From the NCBI RefSeq assembly GCF_963691685.1, contig NZ_OY829290.1, positions 806,001 through 870,000 on the forward strand: a DNA stretch of 64,000 nt, given 5' to 3'. Shown piece after piece: positions 60,586 to 64,000 of this stretch (position 1 is the stretch's first letter; each line of letters opens with the position of its first letter). This stretch comes from Thalassovita sp. (lineage in GTDB: Bacteria; Pseudomonadota; Alphaproteobacteria; Rhodobacterales; Rhodobacteraceae). The notes under the pieces are model-generated. The model did no database searches. It worked only from the letters and a program-made list of their open reading frames with translations, and was not told the origin of the DNA. Made by a program: the position numbers and the translations under genes.

Positions 60586-61192
60586 ACCTCAATGCGCCGC
60601 TCTGGGACTGTTTCGCATGGCGCTCAGTGAGGCGACGGCAGCAGATCGTCTGAGCGCAATCGAGGTGATGCGACACGAGGTAGTCAGTATGGGGTTGGAC
60701 AGCTTTCCGATCACTGAGGCGTCGAGTCCTCAGTTTGTACGGTGGGCCGCAACCACCGCACCGCCTCGTTATGAGGCGGCCCATGCGTTCCATGAGATTG
60801 CCCAGAGGTATGAGAGCAAGAATGAGCGCCACCTCAATATCGCTGAGTTCATTGGCAAGAAGGTCTGGGACAGCATTCAAGCCCGGAGGTTCCAGGGGCT
60901 GCAGGTCGCTGGCGGCTTGCTGGAGCAGACCTCGGACTACGCCCGCGACATGGGGGTCCGTGGCGCAAAAGACCTCGACGTTCTGCGTAAAATTTGGAAA
61001 CGGTACCGTGGTGTTGTGCATTTGGGCATGGCCATGGACTACGTTGAGGAACACCCAGAGATGCGCGCGCATGTGCTGCAACTGGCTGAGCGCATTCGAT
61101 TGGGGCTCAGCACCAACTGCCCTAAGGGCACAAATGCTTCATATGTAGATCCGCAAGAGCAGATTTCTTTCTTATATGTTTCAGACCGTTAG
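60566..61192 (+). CDS. unknown protein of the tRNA-Ser element
   Basis: A 208-residue, mostly helical soluble protein with no motif I recognise. A conserved-looking segment is YRGVVHLGMAMDYVEEHPEMRAHVLQLAERIR near the C-terminus. It starts inside the integrase gene, so the two are coupled; such a partner could be an integrase-associated or defence-type cargo gene. No signal peptide or membrane span. Confidence 0.7.
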   Translation: MQVRLNEPQCAALGLFRMALSEATAADRLSAIEVMRHEVVSMGLDSFPITEASSPQFVRWAATTAPPRYEAAHAFHEIAQRYESKNERHLNIAEFIGKKVWDSIQARRFQGLQVAGGLLEQTSDYARDMGVRGAKDLDVLRKIWKRYRGVVHLGMAMDYVEEHPEMRAHVLQLAERIRLGLSTNCPKGTNASYVDPQEQISFLYVSDR

Positions 61193-61193
61193 G

Positions 61194-61217
61194 GTCCCCG
61201 ATTTGTAAATCGGGGAC
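61194..61217. repeat. 24-bp near-perfect palindrome
   Basis: GTCCCCGATTT-gt-AAATCGGGGAC lies directly after the 208-aa gene and before the AlpA-like genes. Without a T run it is a poor terminator; an operator for the downstream regulators or a structural site is possible. Confidence 0.7.
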
Positions 61218-61284
61218 TGCCGGGGCTGGGTGCTGGGCGTCAATTCATTCGCTGTCATTCAACACAGCGAAAGGAAAACCAGCC

Positions 61285-61491
61285 GTGCCGAACCTATTTG
61301 AAGACGATCGCTGCTACGTCTTGGGAGATACTGAACTCGAGATTTTGGGGGATCGCGATAAACTGGCGCAATGGCGCCATAAGGGCGTTGGCCCCGCCTA
61401 TTACAAGATCGGCCGCAAGGTGGTCTATCGCGGCTCCGACTTGAATGCTTGGTTGGCCGCCAATCGCGTTGAACCTGCGAGGCGGGGGTAG
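61285..61491 (+). CDS. small helix-turn-helix (AlpA/excisionase-like) protein
   Basis: A 68-residue protein. LGDRDKLAQWRHKGVGPAYYKIGRKVVYRGSDLNAWLAANRVE fits the MerR-like winged helix of HTH_17/AlpA proteins, in which K-x-G-R-x-V-x-Y binds DNA. Start is GTG with AAAGGA upstream. Such proteins act as excisionase or activate the integrase. The next frame begins on its last base. Confidence 0.8.
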   Translation: MPNLFEDDRCYVLGDTELEILGDRDKLAQWRHKGVGPAYYKIGRKVVYRGSDLNAWLAANRVEPARRG

Positions 61492-61883
61492 TGGCGATGG
61501 GCCGATCCAAAATTGATCCCCACGGCGCTGTCCGTGACATGTTTGACTCTGGGCATTCGTCCAATTTGAAGCCGCAAGACGTGAAGGCCCAAGGTCACAA
61601 ACCTGCCGCCAAGCCGCCTTCTGCAAAAGCCGGTTCCTTGGTCAGTTTCATGACCGTGGACGAGGTGGCGAAACGCTACAGTGTTTCCAAAGCAACGGTG
61701 TGGCGTTGGGTAAAAAACGATCCCAGCTTTCCCGAGCCGATCAAGCTATCCGCTGGAACGAGCCGCTGGGCGGAAGAGCAGCTTCGCGCGTTTGAGCGCC
61801 ATGCTTTCGAGCGCAGCGCTAGCAAAGCCGATAGCCGCGCCGACGCATCTGGTGGCAAGCGGCGCAAAGGGGCGGTCAAGTGA
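61491..61883 (+). CDS. AlpA-family regulator
   Basis: A 130-residue protein. A disordered, basic first half is followed by the HTH LVSFMTVDEVAKRYSVSKATVWRWVKNDPSFPEPIKLSAGTSRW, the AlpA signature, and a basic tail. AlpA proteins regulate prophage and island excision. It starts with GTG overlapping the previous stop, or with ATG two codons later, and overlaps the recombinase gene by 4 bp. Confidence 0.8.
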   Translation: MAMGRSKIDPHGAVRDMFDSGHSSNLKPQDVKAQGHKPAAKPPSAKAGSLVSFMTVDEVAKRYSVSKATVWRWVKNDPSFPEPIKLSAGTSRWAEEQLRAFERHAFERSASKADSRADASGGKRRKGAVK

Positions 61884-63523
61884 GCCGCTCCTATCGGAAA
61901 ATCCGTCCCAAGAAGCACCACGTCTATGGGACGGAAGAGCTTATGACGCTCTACGACGTGTCCCGCAATACCGTGTCAAACTGGGTAAAGGATGGCTTGC
62001 GCAAATCTGATAGCGGTGTCCCGTCGATCTTCAATGGGGCTGAAGTGAAGCGCTTTCACGAGGAACGGCGTGCGTCGAGCACCGTCGAATTACGTCTGGG
62101 CCAGTTCAAGTGCTTCTCCTGCAAAGGCCGTGTGTTTCCTGATCCCGAAACTGTTAGTTGCGATGTCGCGAATAGCGGCAAAGTCAGCATCTGGGCGCGT
62201 TGTCCTGACTGCGGTGGGGCCCTCTCGAAGCGAGTAACTGAGACGGTTTGCAACAAGATTTTGAATTGCGTCGATACCAACACGAGCTTGGTCTCGTTAG
62301 ACGAAGGAATTGAGCAAACTCCAGTGGGTATTGGGAATGATCAATCTCCTGACAGTGAGGTCTTGAACAAAGTGAATGATCGCATCCTACATGACTGGTT
62401 GCGGTTCGCGGGCTGCTGGGATCAGAAAACCATCTCAGCCAAACTGGCGACGATCCGATTGTTTGAGGATTTTTGTGGTGGAAAGGCCTTTTCAAAGCTC
62501 ACACAGAAGGATGTCAGTGGTTTTCGCGACAGCCTCAAGGCGAGTGTGGAAGGGACTGCAAAAAAGCCTTTTAGCAAATCTACCGTTCGTCATCGGGCGT
62601 CACACCTCATGTCGTTTCTGGAGTGGCTGGTCGAGCAAAAGGGGTTCGAGGGTCTCAACAAGTCATTGCCCGGTTATCTTGTCTTACCAAAGAAGTTCGA
62701 CGCAGCGGTTTTGAGCGAAGAAGTGCGAGAAGTCCCGTCATTGGAGGAGGCCGTTCAGATGATTGAGAGTATGCCTTTTCAGACACGAAAGGAGCGTCGG
62801 GATCGCTCGATGGTCGCGATTGCATTCCTGGCGGCCCTGCGGGCCGATACCGTCACTTCTTTGCGCGTCAAGCATCTTGAGCCAACGGTTCGGATCGTAA
62901 TGCAGGATGCAATCTCTTCCCGCACGAAGAATGGAAAAAGTCTGCGGATCAAATTTTTCCCGTTGCCTAAGATATTTTCCAAGATCGTATGCGACTGGAA
63001 AAAGGAATTGCTTGGCATAGGGTTCACTGGAGAGGACGCGATGTTTCCTGGTGAGCGCTACCTTGTGGAACGTAAACCTTTGGCTAAGGGGGAGAACGTT
63101 CCGGTCATGGCCACAACACATGCAATCTCTCATGCATTCAAAGTTGCCTCCAAGCCACTTGCTAAGCAGATTACGCCGCATGCAGCGAAGCACTGTATCG
63201 GTTGCCTAAGCGTGGACGTCTGCAAGGGGTTAGATGAACATAAAGCTTGGTCCATGAACATGGGTCATGGAGGTGAGGATGTAACCAATATTTATAAGAG
63301 AAACATCCGATCTTACAAAAATATGTCCGAAGAGCATGTGTTTGAGATCTTTGATCAACTTGATCGGGAGGGCGAAAATGTGGGCGATTTTGTCATCGAA
63401 GACAAAGACCTGATGCTGGGTTACCTGCTGCGAGACTTTGTTCCAGGGACCGACGAGTACGAGCGCGGTGAGGATCTTGTCGATGAACATCGCGAGCGAA
63501 AGAAGGCGAGGAGGCGAAAGTAA
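61880..63523 (+). CDS. tyrosine-recombinase fusion with N-terminal HTH and zinc ribbon
   Basis: A 547-residue protein. Residues 15-65 are a MerR-like helix-turn-helix (YGTEELMTLYDVSRNTVSNW). Residues 75-115 carry CFSC and CPDC, a zinc-ribbon pair. A SAM-like core-binding domain covers ~160-260 and the catalytic domain 280-480. Catalytic residues: R321 (ALRADTVTSLR), H434-x-x-K437 in place of the usual HxxR, H463 (MGHGGEDV) and Y472 (TNIYKRN). Start is GTG in a GTGA overlap with the AlpA gene. GC is lower than in the core genome. It could be a second integrase or resolvase of the element; activity is uncertain because of K437. Confidence 0.8.
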   Translation: MSRSYRKIRPKKHHVYGTEELMTLYDVSRNTVSNWVKDGLRKSDSGVPSIFNGAEVKRFHEERRASSTVELRLGQFKCFSCKGRVFPDPETVSCDVANSGKVSIWARCPDCGGALSKRVTETVCNKILNCVDTNTSLVSLDEGIEQTPVGIGNDQSPDSEVLNKVNDRILHDWLRFAGCWDQKTISAKLATIRLFEDFCGGKAFSKLTQKDVSGFRDSLKASVEGTAKKPFSKSTVRHRASHLMSFLEWLVEQKGFEGLNKSLPGYLVLPKKFDAAVLSEEVREVPSLEEAVQMIESMPFQTRKERRDRSMVAIAFLAALRADTVTSLRVKHLEPTVRIVMQDAISSRTKNGKSLRIKFFPLPKIFSKIVCDWKKELLGIGFTGEDAMFPGERYLVERKPLAKGENVPVMATTHAISHAFKVASKPLAKQITPHAAKHCIGCLSVDVCKGLDEHKAWSMNMGHGGEDVTNIYKRNIRSYKNMSEEHVFEIFDQLDREGENVGDFVIEDKDLMLGYLLRDFVPGTDEYERGEDLVDEHRERKKARRRK

Positions 63524-63587
63524 TGGTGACTGCCCAACTGATAGCGGGAAACTTCCCAAGCTTGATAGCTCGGTTTGCTATCTGGCG

Positions 63588-63833
63588 AATGACCGGATCG
63601 TGCATAAGTGGCAAGCCTAAGGCAGTCGCTTCGAAACCATAACCGTCCGAGCGCACTTGCGCAGCATCCGTATGTTAGAGGCTCACCTTGATGGCAAAGC
63701 TTTCGACAAGGTTACTCTGACGGACGCGGCCGCCTTCCGCGACCACTTGGTTAAGCTAGGGCAAACCCCCAAAGAGGATGGTGGCTTGAGCAACCCCATC
63801 ATCCGACATCACGCGTCTCAGTTCTTCGAATAG
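63588..63833 (+). pseudogene. decayed fragment of a recombinase homologous to the preceding gene
   Basis: One frame reads NDRIVHKWQA, then an in-frame TAA (63618-63620), then continues with TVRAHLRSIRMLEAHLDGKAF and DAAAFRDHL up to IIRHHASQFFE and a TAG. It aligns with the SAM-like domain of the 547-aa recombinase (NDRILHDW..., LATIRLFEDFCGGKAF, VSGFRDSL, VRHRASHLMSFLEW). The N-terminal and catalytic parts are absent, so it is a remnant. Confidence 0.7.
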
Positions 63834-64000
63834 AGGCGCTGATGTCAAACAGGAAATGCCGGGCGTCGAGGGCGCGCGATTTTGTCCTATATTGCCGGCT
63901 TCTTGGCATGGTGGAGCACTTCATTCTTTGAAAGACAGATCATTGAAGACGATGAAAGAGCAATAGTCTACGATGTACATAAATCAAGATGACATTAATT
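63834..64000. other. end of window, no recognisable gene
   Basis: 167 bases of moderately AT-rich DNA without a frame I can assign. The integrated element continues beyond the window. Confidence 0.4.

Overview
This window looks like a chromosomal segment of a marine alphaproteobacterium of the Roseobacter group (Rhodobacteraceae). It is GC-rich. It carries a TPP-riboswitch thiCOSGEFD operon, an imuA-imuB-dnaE2 mutasome cassette, TRAP transporter genes beside pxpBC, and the cell-cycle/DNA block SPOR lipoprotein-dacC-tmk-holB-tatD-MBL. All taxonomic and functional statements come from reading the sequence; no database search was run.

Layout. (1) 1-5.5 kb is a decayed accessory region. It holds the 3' end of a hisI-like gene, a small His-rich protein, an 851-bp IS5-family element with a broken transposase, an AT-rich patch with a truncated Dam-type adenine methylase, an IS3-family element preceded by an exact 536-bp partial copy of itself, and an amidohydrolase reduced to its C-terminus. 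(2) 5.8-7.8 kb: a FabMG-like protein and a LysE exporter. (3) 7.9-16.8 kb is the most unusual block. It contains a large vanadium-haloperoxidase homologue that has lost the axial vanadate-ligand histidine, a divergent PAP2/haloperoxidase-like protein with an intact active site and a TQQ repeat at its N-terminus, a subtilisin-fold (S8) protein with an intact triad, a BTAD/TPR transcription factor, and a Nal1/trypsin-like protein whose catalytic His and Ser are both Gln. The last gene is preceded by a leader rich in hairpins that ends in a terminator-like stem. (4) 16.7-20.9 kb: an OmpR-type two-component system behind a GT2 glycosyltransferase and a DedA-LssY-like membrane protein. (5) 21-26.4 kb: pxpBC (5-oxoprolinase subunits), divergent dctPQM TRAP transporter and a MarR regulator, with a shared operator-like motif. 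(6) 26.5-29.5 kb: gap with two TTAGCGCTAA-type operators, then galM and hyi on the other strand.

(7) 29.6-35.8 kb: TPP riboswitch, terminator and a tightly overlapped seven-gene thiamin operon. (8) 35.9-41.4 kb: dnaE2, imuB and imuA, transcribed leftward from a near-consensus SOS box. (9) 41.5-48.6 kb: a HAD phosphatase, a lone UgpE-like ABC permease, tamB and tamA. (10) 48.8-52.3 kb: zinc uptake, with znuA (long His/Asp repeat) divergent from zur-znuC-znuB and two Zur-like palindromes between them. (11) 52.3-58.8 kb: an AEC transporter and the MBL-tatD-holB-tmk-dacC-SPOR block. (12) 59.1-64 kb: tRNA-Ser(UGA) followed by a P4-type integrase and mobile-element genes: an unknown 208-aa protein, two AlpA-like regulators, a 547-aa HTH/zinc-ribbon/tyrosine-recombinase fusion, and a decayed fragment of a related recombinase. 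The far end of this integrated element lies outside the window.

The candidate new system is block 3. Two oxidase-fold and two protease-fold proteins, one of each fold with substituted active-site residues, sit next to a dedicated transcription factor and a structured leader.
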